This document shows, piece by piece, positions 16,673-25,968 of a stretch of DNA of 64,000 nt. Source of the DNA: Candidatus Heimdallarchaeota archaeon (GTDB lineage Archaea; Asgardarchaeota; Heimdallarchaeia; Hodarchaeales; Hodarchaeaceae); the NCBI GenBank assembly GCA_011364965.1, contig RDOB01000005.1, positions 124,001 through 188,000 on the forward strand. Direction: 5' to 3'. The notes under the pieces are model-generated. The model ran no database searches, was not told where the DNA came from, and was given only the letters and a program-made list of their open reading frames with translations. Numbering within the stretch: position 1 is the stretch's first letter; the number at the start of each line of letters is the position of its first letter. A program made the position numbers and the translations under genes.

Positions 16673-17944
16673 ATGAATCAAGTGTCTCCACTTTCCTCAA
16701 CGAACACTGAACCCTTCACTCAAGACTTCTTTAGCATGGTTAGTAGTATCATGTACAATAGTTTTGGATTTTTCTTTTTAGACTTCTTAATTCCGTTTGT
16801 AGCAATGATTCTAGATGCATCAGGGGCAGTTATGGGGGTATTATTTGCATTGAGGACTGTGGGGTACTTATTATCCTCTTCATTTGTAGGGATATTAACT
16901 GATCGATATCAAAAAAAGGTGTTAGTGGCTTTTGGCTCAGTAGGGAGAGGTCTATCATATTTTCTGATGTATATTGCTATCATTTTTAGCTCTTTAGACG
17001 GACTAGCTATCGGAACTACTTTCCTTGGGTTTTGCGCAGGATTCTACTGGATACCATTAAATACATTAGTTGCAGAGAAAAGCCATAAAAACAATCGTTC
17101 TCAAGCTTATGGCTATCGAACTTCTGCGCAGGCACGTGGTGAATTATTTGGAGGAATAATAGGATTCAGCTTATTATCAACTGCCTCATCCATGGGATTA
17201 AGTGATGTTATCGCATATGCAGCTTTGCCAATCTTTGGTTTAGCAAATTTCTATGCAGGATATCTCTTTATAGCACGCGTGAACGAATATGATAAGATTA
17301 ACAGTTTAGCTGCTATTGATATTAACATAAAATCTAATAACACAACAAAAATTGGTGAATTGTCGCGATTTTATGTCATTGGATTAATAACGATATTATT
17401 GGTTATGTTTTTAGCCTCTGTTAACGGATCAATTGCTCGTCCCTTTCTCATACCTTATTTTATTGGGCAAATATCAAACGATGCGACAATTGCAACCTTG
17501 GTATATGTTCCCTCGGGGATTGTATCACTATTTCTAGCCACTCGACTAGGACAACTTGCAGACAAGATGAATCCATATCTGGGGATTACTATCGGAAGTT
17601 TTTCTGGCGCTCTAATGACATATTTGTTGATAAATACAAATGATATTATTGTATTCGCTCTATTACTGACTTTTGATGTCACTATTGCCTTAACGACAGG
17701 CTTAGTTCTCATGAATATGATAAGTAGAATCACAGTGGCCCATAGAGGGAAAATATTGGGTTTTCAACAAGCGAGTTCAAATATTGGGAATATAGTCGGA
17801 CCAATATTAGGTGGTATTCTTTGGGATGCGTATTCAGTTTTCACTCCCTTTCTAATTTCAATTGTCGTAGAAATTCTACTCATACCCCTTTATATTATTG
17901 CAGTTCGAGCCTTGACTCCATATTTAGAAGAAACTTATGATTAA
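16673..17944 (+). CDS. MFS transporter
   Basis: A 423-residue protein with twelve hydrophobic segments in two halves separated by a polar loop around residue 205-225. The loop between helices 2 and 3 carries G-I-L-T-D-R-Y-Q-K-K, the major-facilitator signature (G-x-x-x-D-R-x-x-R-K). It has the size and layout of a drug/H+ or sugar efflux carrier, but the substrate cannot be told. ATG 16673 has a weak ribosome-binding site (GAGG 12 bases upstream). It ends with TAA and is followed at 96 bases by a small membrane protein gene. Confidence 0.82.
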   Translation: MNQVSPLSSTNTEPFTQDFFSMVSSIMYNSFGFFFLDFLIPFVAMILDASGAVMGVLFALRTVGYLLSSSFVGILTDRYQKKVLVAFGSVGRGLSYFLMYIAIIFSSLDGLAIGTTFLGFCAGFYWIPLNTLVAEKSHKNNRSQAYGYRTSAQARGELFGGIIGFSLLSTASSMGLSDVIAYAALPIFGLANFYAGYLFIARVNEYDKINSLAAIDINIKSNNTTKIGELSRFYVIGLITILLVMFLASVNGSIARPFLIPYFIGQISNDATIATLVYVPSGIVSLFLATRLGQLADKMNPYLGITIGSFSGALMTYLLINTNDIIVFALLLTFDVTIALTTGLVLMNMISRITVAHRGKILGFQQASSNIGNIVGPILGGILWDAYSVFTPFLISIVVEILLIPLYIIAVRALTPYLEETYD

Positions 17945-18039
17945 GAAAACTGCAAGATAAATCTTTTTTAGTCCAAGCATATTCAAGTTAAATCCCCTTT
18001 ATACATGTTGTTCTACTCTCTCAATTGGAGATTACTCAT

Positions 18040-18426
18040 ATGAATAGATTAAAAGTTACAGCAATTTATTCCATAATTGTAGGTACCGCAATGATTCTTA
18101 TGTGGGCTTTTTTCCTAGGAAGTGAAAGTGTTCCTGAATTGAGTATTACACCTTTTGAAATTACTTTTCATATTCTAGCGGAAACTATTACAGCTCTAAC
18201 GTTAATTGTAGGAGGAATTGGATTAATCCGTAAGGCTAGCTGGAGTCGAAGGATCTATTATTTAAGTACTGGTATGCTTTTATATTCAATCATTAGCGAG
18301 GGGTTAGGATATTACATAGAACGCGGAGAACTAGTTATGATTTGTATGTTTTTGATTCTATTAATTTTAACGCTTAGTTTGTTCGGAATGGATGTTTATA
18401 AAGAGAATCAAGTCAAAAACATCTAA
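18040..18426 (+). CDS. four-helix membrane protein, unknown
   Basis: A 128-residue protein, almost entirely four transmembrane helices, with short polar loops (R-K-A-S-W-S-R-R between helices 2 and 3). ATG 18040 is preferred over TTG 18025 because GGAG lies nine bases before it. The pattern resembles small archaeal and bacterial membrane proteins of unknown function. It ends with TAA, abutting the convergent M48 gene. Confidence 0.6.
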   Translation: MNRLKVTAIYSIIVGTAMILMWAFFLGSESVPELSITPFEITFHILAETITALTLIVGGIGLIRKASWSRRIYYLSTGMLLYSIISEGLGYYIERGELVMICMFLILLILTLSLFGMDVYKENQVKNI

Positions 18427-19551
18427 TTATTCTTTATCTACCTCATAGGATCTCAGAAGTGAGATTCGAAATCGGAGAAAATCTGATTGTATTGGTGAAA
18501 TCGGTACAGGAAGAATAGAGGGAAGCTTCTGCAAAGTAATCGCTAAAGGTTTAAAACCAAAAGCTGCTCCACTATATAAATCCGCTCTTATCTCTTGTAA
18601 GTATATTCTATATTGAGTGGCAATTGAAAGAAAACCTGAGGCTGAGTAGATTAAAATAACACAAATCCAGAATAGAAATTGTTCTGGGAATCTAAGTGTA
18701 ATATAAAATTTAAAATATACTAGGATTGTGAAATAGCGTAAACTCCTTAATAATCCCTCAAAACCGATAATTATATATTGCTTTTTGATATGATTCCGTT
18801 TTATATGCCCCTTCTCATGACCAAGAACTGCTGCTAGCTCATTTTCAGATAATTTCCAGTTGAAAAATCTTGAGATCAGACAAATATATTTTGTACCTAG
18901 GCTCATTACACCCGCAGAAAGAAATAAAGACGGTATTTGAACATCAGCAAAACGAAATTCATGAATCAATCCCTTATCTGAGAATTTTACCTTTAGCTTA
19001 TCTAAAATATCTGAATTGACTGGTTCTTGAGCTGTAGCTAAAAGCTTCCTCTTAGAATTTAAGGAAAGAATAATCATCACTCCTTGAAAGAATAATGATA
19101 AAGCTACTGCTATCACTAAATAAATCCATAAATCATATTCTCTTTCTAAAATCCTTGAAAGAATGAAAACAAGAAATAATCCAAGGAAAACAAATGAATA
19201 GACTTGACGGATAAGAAAAAGAATTAAATCCCTAATTGATGGAGTAAAATGAAAATAATTAACCTTTAAAGCATAAAACCGAAGTTCACGGTAAGACGTA
19301 AAAAAGAAATATCCTGTAATTATTATTAAAATCAAAGCAAAAATTAATGTAAACAAAAGAACTGAAACTATATCCAAAAGCAAGGAAAATATCGAAATTA
19401 AAAATAATCCCGCAGTCATTGGTAGAAAAACTGTATAACTAAGAGTTATAAAATAATCGCTAAACGGTAAGGGAACTCCTTTTCTATCTTGATTTTTGGA
19501 CGTTTCCATTAAGTGATCAATTCTCCTAGTGCTTAAAAATCTGTGACACAT
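18427..19551 (-). CDS. M48-family membrane metalloprotease (HtpX/Ste24-like)
   Basis: A 374-residue protein with about four transmembrane helices in the first 165 residues and one or two more around 265-305. The zinc site H245-E-K-G-H249 sits in E-N-E-L-A-A-V-L-G-H-E-K-G-H-I-K-R-N-H, and the third ligand is probably the Glu of Q-E-I-R-A-D (about 336). This is the M48 arrangement with the active site facing the cytoplasm; HtpX-type enzymes remove damaged membrane proteins. An in-frame ATG fourteen codons in (M-E-T-S-K) is an alternative start. No heat-shock partner lies nearby. Confidence 0.85.
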   Translation of the reverse strand: MCHRFLSTRRIDHLMETSKNQDRKGVPLPFSDYFITLSYTVFLPMTAGLFLISIFSLLLDIVSVLLFTLIFALILIIITGYFFFTSYRELRFYALKVNYFHFTPSIRDLILFLIRQVYSFVFLGLFLVFILSRILEREYDLWIYLVIAVALSLFFQGVMIILSLNSKRKLLATAQEPVNSDILDKLKVKFSDKGLIHEFRFADVQIPSLFLSAGVMSLGTKYICLISRFFNWKLSENELAAVLGHEKGHIKRNHIKKQYIIIGFEGLLRSLRYFTILVYFKFYITLRFPEQFLFWICVILIYSASGFLSIATQYRIYLQEIRADLYSGAAFGFKPLAITLQKLPSILPVPISPIQSDFLRFRISLLRSYEVDKE

Positions 19552-19669
19552 TGATATCGAATTTCAGAGATAAAAATCTCCAAAAACAAATACTTATATC
19601 TTAGAATTGTTACTTTCTGTTTGAATATAATTCTTTTTGTAATAATCCCATAAGGAAGTATTGAAAGTC

Positions 19670-20713
19670 ATGGAAGATCCAATAGAGTCTCTTTCTGAAG
19701 AAACAGGCCCTTCAAAAATGCAAATAAAACTTCTTATTGAACGAATTCGGGTTATTGAAAATCAACAAGCAACTCTTGGTAGCGAATTTCAAGATTTAGA
19801 AAAAAAACAACTCGAAAGCGCAAAACTCCAAGAATTGAAAGTATCGAATTTTTTAACGGAGTTAGAAGGAATAAGAGCTATTCAACCTGAGCTTATGGAT
19901 CTTACAGAGAAAACAAAGAGCATTCCATCGCTTAAAGCTGACCTAGAAGCCATTAATGATCAAATAAATGTTATCAAAACCCATTGCTCGGTTATAGAAG
20001 CTTCAACAAAGGAGTTTGTCCAAAATCAAAATATAGAGATATTGAATAACAGTAAAATGTTCCAAGAAAAAATTGAAGAGTTAAAACAGGTACAAAACGA
20101 ATTGAAATCTAATTTATTGGAAATTCAAGATAATATAAACGAATTAAAATTATTCCAAGAAAATCCCAATCCAATCTTTGAAGTTTTCGAACGTAGAGTA
20201 GCAAATCTTGAAAAACATGTAGGAGTAACCACTGGTGATTTAATTGGTGATACTTATGATAGTGGAGGTGTTTTCAAACAATTAGTCACTGAATTAGTAG
20301 ATAAAGAATACGCTTCTTCTCTTTTAACCGATGAAACCATAACAAATCAAGTACTCACAGTTCGAGCAATAAAACAGATTATTATGAAAATAGCAGGTAT
20401 GGATGCAGCACGGATTCCAGATATTACAGAAATTTTGTTACGGCATGCTTCATCCTCTGGGGATCAATTACAGGCTTCCGATCGTAAAGGCCTTCTTTTA
20501 GCATTCAATACAGATGTTCGGCGGATATGTGAAATAGGACAAGCTGTATTAATGGATATTGGAGTAAAGAGGAATTTCACTAGACGTATCTGCCAAGAAG
20601 CTCATACAGTTGCCGGAAAATGGGATTCGGAAGAGATTATAAAGGGAGATGCGGGTGTAGGAGCTGTACTCGATCTCTTTGATACATTGGAACAGGAATA
20701 TTTGAGTGAGTAG
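19670..20713 (+). CDS. coiled-coil protein, unknown function
   Basis: A soluble protein of about 347 residues. Residues 15-190 are heptad-like and rich in Glu, Lys, Gln and Leu (long coiled coil); residues 195-345 are a different, mostly helical domain with G-D-A-G-V-G-A-V-L-D-L-F-D near its end. I do not recognise the C-terminal domain. The coiled coil suggests dimerisation or a structural or scaffold role. ATG 19670 is used; TTG 19661 is in frame but only two bases from the AGGAAG. A bidirectional terminator follows. Confidence 0.55.
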   Translation: MEDPIESLSEETGPSKMQIKLLIERIRVIENQQATLGSEFQDLEKKQLESAKLQELKVSNFLTELEGIRAIQPELMDLTEKTKSIPSLKADLEAINDQINVIKTHCSVIEASTKEFVQNQNIEILNNSKMFQEKIEELKQVQNELKSNLLEIQDNINELKLFQENPNPIFEVFERRVANLEKHVGVTTGDLIGDTYDSGGVFKQLVTELVDKEYASSLLTDETITNQVLTVRAIKQIIMKIAGMDAARIPDITEILLRHASSSGDQLQASDRKGLLLAFNTDVRRICEIGQAVLMDIGVKRNFTRRICQEAHTVAGKWDSEEIIKGDAGVGAVLDLFDTLEQEYLSE

Positions 20714-20740
20714 ACCTTTAGGATTATTAAAAACCTGAGG

Positions 20741-20761
20741 AAATAAAAAAAGGGGTTTTTC
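20741..20761. terminator. bidirectional terminator between convergent genes
   Basis: A7-G4-T5: T-tracts on both strands around a G/C block, halfway between the stops of the coiled-coil gene (20713) and PepF (20784). It could end both transcripts. Confidence 0.55.
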
Positions 20762-20783
20762 TATCCTAGTCTCTGGATAGATC

Positions 20784-22562
20784 CTAAAGTTTTTCGAGTT
20801 GGTCAATCATTTCAGAGATGACATCAAAACCTCCTTGCCAAAATTCAGGAGTTCGAATATTAATCCCAGCTTTATCCAAGATTTTCATTGGTGGAGCAGA
20901 TCCTCCAGCAGATAGGATTTCCAAGTATCTGGGAATAAATTGTTTTCCTTCCTTTTTATATTGTTTATACAAAGATAGAACCAGTAATTGACCGAATGAA
21001 TAAGCATATACATAGAAAGGAGTATCAAAAATGTGAGGAATGGAGACCCATTCCCATTTAAATTCATCGCTAACTTCAATAGAATCCCCAAATTGGGTTT
21101 CAAGATTTTTAACGTAAGCTTCATTAAGATTGTCAATAGAAGCATCCTTCATAATCATAACATGAGCTTCCCTTTCGAACAAAGCAAAGTAGATTTGCCT
21201 CATAATCGTTGCGTAAGCTTCAGCTACCTGATGGAATAGAATATCTCGCCTTACTTCAGCATTTTCTTCTTCTACCAATAATTCATCAACTAACAACATT
21301 TCCGAAAAAGTGCTTGCAGTTTCTGCTAAGGGAAGAGTGGAATGAAAATCGAAAACATTATGTTTTTCTGCTAGCATGGCGTGGATAGCATGTCCTAGTT
21401 CATGTGCTAAGGTTTCGATGTCAGATGCTTTTCCATTATAATTGGTTAACACATAAGGAGTCAATACAGGATCTGATGAAGAGCAGAAGGCTCCAGTAAC
21501 TTTCGTAGGTCGAATTTGACTGTCTATATGATTATCAGCGAACACACGTTTTGCTAAGGTTGCTAATTTTGGATTAAATTTGTTAAATGTATTTAACACA
21601 AGATTAACTGCGTAATCATAATCATATTCTTTTGTTGATTCTGTTACAGGAGCATAAATATCATATCGTCTTAACTTGCTTAAATTCAATGATTTCGCTT
21701 TAAGCTTGAAATAGCGTTGGAATACCGAAACATTCTGTTGAGCAACGTTTAATAAAGTATCTACAACCTCATCAGGGATATCATTATGTAAATTTCTCCA
21801 TGAGATTGGAGCTGGATAACCTCGCATCTCTAGATTTTCATTAGCAAAATCTCGAACAAGTATTTGGTATATTTGCCCTAAGATGGGGCCATCCTCCCCA
21901 TACACACGGTATAATTCTTGATAAGCTCGTGATCGAAGATCAGGATCAGCACTTTGAACTAGGGACATTAATTGGCCTCGATTAAGCTTCTTCTTCTCGT
22001 TATCAACTTCCACCTCAAAAGCATACCGATTTGTGATTGTGTTATAGAGTCTCCTGAATGCACTAACTCCAGTAACGTTTTTAACATTAATAATTTTCTC
22101 TTCTGCTTCTTCAAGAGTGAAAGGTTTAAATTTACGAATCTGACGAAGGAAATTGTCATAATTATAGGCTTTAGAGGCGTTAAGGAAAGGAGTAGCTTCT
22201 TCTTCTGATAGGCTTTTCCACCAGAGACTGAAAAATAGCAGCTTATTTTGGATTCCAGCCATAAATTGTTGGGTTTTTGCTTGAAAAGCTTGAGCTGCTT
22301 GGTTTTGAGTATCTTCATAAAACCACAATCCTGCAAATTGGCTCATACGATAAGCTAACCTGCTGAACTTCTCCTGTTTAGTAACAATGTTTAGAAATTC
22401 TTTTATATCCATATCAGGACTGAGCTTCTCCCGATAAGATTCAATTTGTGTCACTTCCTTTTGAAGAATTTCAAAAGCATTCTTCATCTGTTGGCTTTCA
22501 TGACTAGGGAAGAGATCATCCAAGTTCCACCGTGAAGGTAAATATTGGGTCATTTTAATCAC
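20784..22562 (-). CDS. pepF: oligoendopeptidase F, M3B family
   Basis: A 592-residue zinc endopeptidase; PepF proteins have about 590-610 residues. Seen: T-L-A-H387-E-L-G-H391-A-I-H and E414 in L-A-E-T-A-S-T-F-S-E, which complete the zinc site, plus the usual N-terminal M3 helical domain. It cuts short oligopeptides in the cytoplasm and would process peptides brought in by a Dpp-type importer such as that at 55.5-61.7 kb. The start is GTG 22562 (GGA six bases upstream) or ATG three codons later. It ends with TAG. Confidence 0.93.
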   Translation of the reverse strand: MIKMTQYLPSRWNLDDLFPSHESQQMKNAFEILQKEVTQIESYREKLSPDMDIKEFLNIVTKQEKFSRLAYRMSQFAGLWFYEDTQNQAAQAFQAKTQQFMAGIQNKLLFFSLWWKSLSEEEATPFLNASKAYNYDNFLRQIRKFKPFTLEEAEEKIINVKNVTGVSAFRRLYNTITNRYAFEVEVDNEKKKLNRGQLMSLVQSADPDLRSRAYQELYRVYGEDGPILGQIYQILVRDFANENLEMRGYPAPISWRNLHNDIPDEVVDTLLNVAQQNVSVFQRYFKLKAKSLNLSKLRRYDIYAPVTESTKEYDYDYAVNLVLNTFNKFNPKLATLAKRVFADNHIDSQIRPTKVTGAFCSSSDPVLTPYVLTNYNGKASDIETLAHELGHAIHAMLAEKHNVFDFHSTLPLAETASTFSEMLLVDELLVEEENAEVRRDILFHQVAEAYATIMRQIYFALFEREAHVMIMKDASIDNLNEAYVKNLETQFGDSIEVSDEFKWEWVSIPHIFDTPFYVYAYSFGQLLVLSLYKQYKKEGKQFIPRYLEILSAGGSAPPMKILDKAGINIRTPEFWQGGFDVISEMIDQLEKL

Positions 22563-22734
22563 TAAATTCCAAGAGTTAATAGGAAATATTTCTAAATTGC
22601 TCCTCTTTTGAATCCCTAATGACTTTTATGTAGATTTTAAGAAAAAGGAATTTTCTCATTAAAAAGGAGAGTCTATCAAAATTAGATTTGTTAAACTTCT
22701 TATTTTTTCATAATCTTGGATCTTTTTTCCCAGT

Positions 22735-24306
22735 TTATTTTTTTTTCTTCCGAATTTGCATTTCTAGTAATTTAAGAATACCAGGTTGTTTTCCTTGGAC
22801 AATTGGTCGATAATTCCACAAAGCATAGAAAGCTCCCGCAAAAGTAGAAGCTGTAAGAAATTCCAGTTTTAAATTTAAAAGATAATCAGGTATATGAAGT
22901 AATACAGCAATACTGTACGATTCGAGTGATAAGTAAAAAGAAATAGATGATACATAAAGAAGAAATAAAACTCTAGAGTATGTTGGAATCATTATTCTCC
23001 GTTCTTTGGGATTAGATTTTTCTGTTGAATTCATAGATCTTGAATCTGGTATACTTATTACTCGAAAAATGCTTATACTAATAATGATAAACATTCCAAA
23101 TAAATCAAGAATGCTCCTAAGCGTTTTTAGACGAGGGGAGTAGAGGATTAATGCGGAAGGTATAGTTTTCAAGAAAATGAATAGTAAACCAAAAAATAAC
23201 AACCAAGGCAGTAAGCCTTTTCGAGAATCAAGATAATCCAATGAAATTTTATTCTGGAGAATTCCAATTACAAGAAAAATATAAAAAACCAGAAATCCAA
23301 AAATAATAATATCGATGGAAATCACAACTCTCGAAAACACGATGTTTGCTGGTAGAGAGAAAATTGTGACAGTAATGGGCATGATTAACACGAAAATTAT
23401 GAACCCAAGCAATGCACGCAATTTTAGTTTCTTTATCATTGTTATTTGAGAAAAATCAATGGAAATGAACATGAAATAAAGAACCACAATTACAATTAAG
23501 AGTAAATTGATATTTACTAGCATCCAATAAAAATTGATTCGAAAAAAGCCAACTTTTTCTAATATGATATCAAAAGGTTGAGTATCAAGAGGATTCGGAC
23601 GATGTTCAGTTGTAATTCCAAAAAGAAAGAATGTCACTCCAATTATTGTAATCGTAAATACTAATTCACATAGCAAAAACGCTATATCTCTTCTTTTGAA
23701 TCCTTTGAATGAATTAGGGTAGTCGTAAGCAATTATATTTAAAATTAAAAACGAACCACTGATGGTTAAAGCAGGTTGAATTAAAAGCCAAAGATATAGA
23801 ATTACAATACCCATGCGATAAGATAATTCATCTAATATTCGGATATCATGAAGTACAATATCAAATGGTGTTACACGACCAATAAAGGACAAAAGGTCTA
23901 AAATAAAGATTATGAAAAATAAACTGGCTCCGATAATGATGTAAACTTTTCTAGTCCCACGAATTGCCTTCAAATTTATTATTTGTTCCCTAAATGGTTT
24001 ATCTTCTCCAATTGTATAAATGAATATACCTAATAATAAAGTAAAATTAAGCAAACGCGATAATTGACCCCAAATATTAGGTTGAATCATATAATGTTCA
24101 ACCTCCAACTCCGTTAAGGGATTTAAAATTATAATATCCGAAATTTCAACAAGAGTGAACTGAATAAATCCAAAAAAAATACTCAAAACGAAACAAATCA
24201 AAAGGAATATCTTGAATGGAGATAAATTCAACTCATTTTGCGAATTCTTAACATAAAGTAGCCTTTGTACTCCTAAGCTCAATGGTTTGAAGAATTCGCG
24301 AAACAT
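22735..24306 (-). CDS. polytopic membrane protein, unknown
   Basis: A 523-residue protein with roughly twelve hydrophobic helices and basic loops (R-K-V-Y-I, F-K-R-R-D, K-K-L-K-L-R-A), ending in a K-K-K-K tail. I see no transporter signature, and the long hydrophobic span does not match the MFS pattern. It is divergent from a methyltransferase gene 59 bases away. The function is unknown. Confidence 0.6.
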   Translation of the reverse strand: MFREFFKPLSLGVQRLLYVKNSQNELNLSPFKIFLLICFVLSIFFGFIQFTLVEISDIIILNPLTELEVEHYMIQPNIWGQLSRLLNFTLLLGIFIYTIGEDKPFREQIINLKAIRGTRKVYIIIGASLFFIIFILDLLSFIGRVTPFDIVLHDIRILDELSYRMGIVILYLWLLIQPALTISGSFLILNIIAYDYPNSFKGFKRRDIAFLLCELVFTITIIGVTFFLFGITTEHRPNPLDTQPFDIILEKVGFFRINFYWMLVNINLLLIVIVVLYFMFISIDFSQITMIKKLKLRALLGFIIFVLIMPITVTIFSLPANIVFSRVVISIDIIIFGFLVFYIFLVIGILQNKISLDYLDSRKGLLPWLLFFGLLFIFLKTIPSALILYSPRLKTLRSILDLFGMFIIISISIFRVISIPDSRSMNSTEKSNPKERRIMIPTYSRVLFLLYVSSISFYLSLESYSIAVLLHIPDYLLNLKLEFLTASTFAGAFYALWNYRPIVQGKQPGILKLLEMQIRKKKK

Positions 24307-24365
24307 ACCCGTTCCTCTATAAAGCTAAATAAGTTCCTTAAAAATCATATTTTACGTGGATTATA

Positions 24366-25040
24366 TTGCCTAGTCCTCCAGTATTTAAACCTCAAGAAGA
24401 GGAACTCCGATCTAACTTTCTTAAATACACTCGTATAGCCTTTCAAGCCTTTTCTTTAAAGTCTACTCCCCGAATTTTAGACATTGGTTGTGGAACAGGA
24501 GTTCCAACACTAGAACTTGCGAAATTGACAAAAGGGGAAATTATTGCTCTAGATATTGATGAGTCAGCTCTTAAAGAATTAAATAGGAAGATTGAAATTG
24601 CAGGGTTATCATATCGTATTAAAACACAACTAGGTTCGCTTTATGAATTGGAATTTCCGCCTAATTCTTTTGATATTATTTGGGCTGAGGGTGTAACTAG
24701 CATCATCAGTGTAGAAACAGCCTTGAAAACCTGGTATGCTGTATTGAAACCTCAAGCATATCTGGTTATGCATGTAGATGCTCAGAATCTGGCTTTTGAT
24801 TTTGAAATGATTTCAAATCAATTAGGTTATGAGGTGGTTGAAACTTTTTTACTACCTGAAGATGCATGGTGGAAAGGATATTACTCTCCTTTGGAAAAAC
24901 AAATTCAAAGCTATCTTGAATTACATTCAAATAACAAACTTGCATTAGAGAGTGTAAAAACTTATTTAAAAACTATAAAACAAGTGAAAAAAAATCCATC
25001 ACGTTATAGATCGGGTTTTATTATATTTAAGCGGATTTAG
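24366..25040 (+). CDS. SAM-dependent methyltransferase
   Basis: A 224-residue class I methyltransferase: motif I I-L-D-I-G-C-G-T-G-V-P-T at about 37-48, A-L-D-I-D-E-S for the ribose hydroxyls, and S-F-D-I-I-W-A-E-G for motif IV. The sequence between (L-Y-E-L-E-F-P-P-N-S-F-D) is UbiE-like. It probably methylates a small molecule. The start is TTG 24366, close to the divergent gene, with GTGGA a few bases upstream, so the 5' leader is very short. Confidence 0.78.
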   Translation: MPSPPVFKPQEEELRSNFLKYTRIAFQAFSLKSTPRILDIGCGTGVPTLELAKLTKGEIIALDIDESALKELNRKIEIAGLSYRIKTQLGSLYELEFPPNSFDIIWAEGVTSIISVETALKTWYAVLKPQAYLVMHVDAQNLAFDFEMISNQLGYEVVETFLLPEDAWWKGYYSPLEKQIQSYLELHSNNKLALESVKTYLKTIKQVKKNPSRYRSGFIIFKRI

Positions 25041-25127
25041 AAATTGTTTGAAAACATCCGATTATTCCTATTGTTTATAGGTATTTACATAACAAACCTT
25101 ATTTGCTCCTTAATGGAAAGATGACCT

Positions 25128-25586
25128 ATGAATGTCGAGCAACTGCTGAAACAAGCCATAATACGTCATTTAGATGAAACACACATCCTATTAGCTCAAT
25201 TATCAGGTTTGGACGTTAAACAAACCCCAATAGAGACTGGCAGGCCACTTGGCGAGATTATTTTGCATATGATACGTTCCCTTGAGTTTTATGCTCATGG
25301 ATTATTTGAAGATCACTGGGAAGCTTTGAAATACGATTTAGAGGTTTATTCTACAGGAGAGAGTATTTTTCAGCTTTATATTACAGTTAGTGAAACGGTT
25401 AAAGGTCTAGTAAACCATTTAACTCCTTCTATTTTAACACGAGAGTATTTAGAGTGGAATCGTCCAGCAACTGGAGCTGAGATACTTCTAGAAATGCTTG
25501 AACATAGTATTCAGCATCGTGGACAAATAATTGTTTATTATCGATTACTTGGGCTTGATCCAGTCAAAATTCCCTATATTCTCTAA
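25128..25586 (+). CDS. DinB-family protein
   Basis: A 152-residue four-helix bundle protein. The metal ligands of the family are visible: H in I-I-L-H-M-I-R-S-L-E-F-Y (about residue 47), and a C-terminal pair in M-L-E-H-S-I-Q-H-R-G-Q-I (His-x3-His). DinB/YfiT-like proteins bind nickel or zinc and often act as thiol-dependent transferases or remain uncharacterised. ATG 25128 follows GGAAAG. It ends with TAA. Confidence 0.78.
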   Translation: MNVEQLLKQAIIRHLDETHILLAQLSGLDVKQTPIETGRPLGEIILHMIRSLEFYAHGLFEDHWEALKYDLEVYSTGESIFQLYITVSETVKGLVNHLTPSILTREYLEWNRPATGAEILLEMLEHSIQHRGQIIVYYRLLGLDPVKIPYIL

Positions 25587-25968
25587 TTGAACTTCTTATC
25601 AGAGGTAAAATTGAACGATATTCCAGAGGAGAGTATAATACCTTCAAGTGTCCTCAAGATGGATTTGAGATAGGAAAATAAGTAAAGCTAGGTTAAAAAC
25701 AATTATCCAGCTAATGAATGTGATAATCTCTTTCAGCACATGGGTGCACCTGATTGCTCAAACTGGTATAAAAGTTAGTTTTAAATTATTCTTGACTTGA
25801 GGATCGAAATGTACAAAGATTAAAAATAATTTGATCAAACATTGTTTTTCTAAACTCTCACTCACGGTTTATTTTCTTCCGTAATCAAGAATTTATATAG
25901 CTTAAAGCTCTCTCATATAGATAACTTTGAAGGACGAATTACTTAAATAAGGATAGGATCCTGAAGTT
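25587..25968. other. intergenic stretch with decayed zinc-ribbon-like fragments
   Basis: About 380 bases. One frame near 25593-25680 reads R-G-E-Y-N-T-F-K-C-P-Q-D-G-F-E-I-G-K, and a different frame near 25698-25779 reads N-E-C-D-N-L-F-Q-H-M-G-A-P-D-C; each soon stops and has no start codon of its own. They look like the remains of a zinc-binding protein, but the evidence is thin. The last 120 bases hold AT-rich segments that may be the promoter of the ABC genes. Confidence 0.3.
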
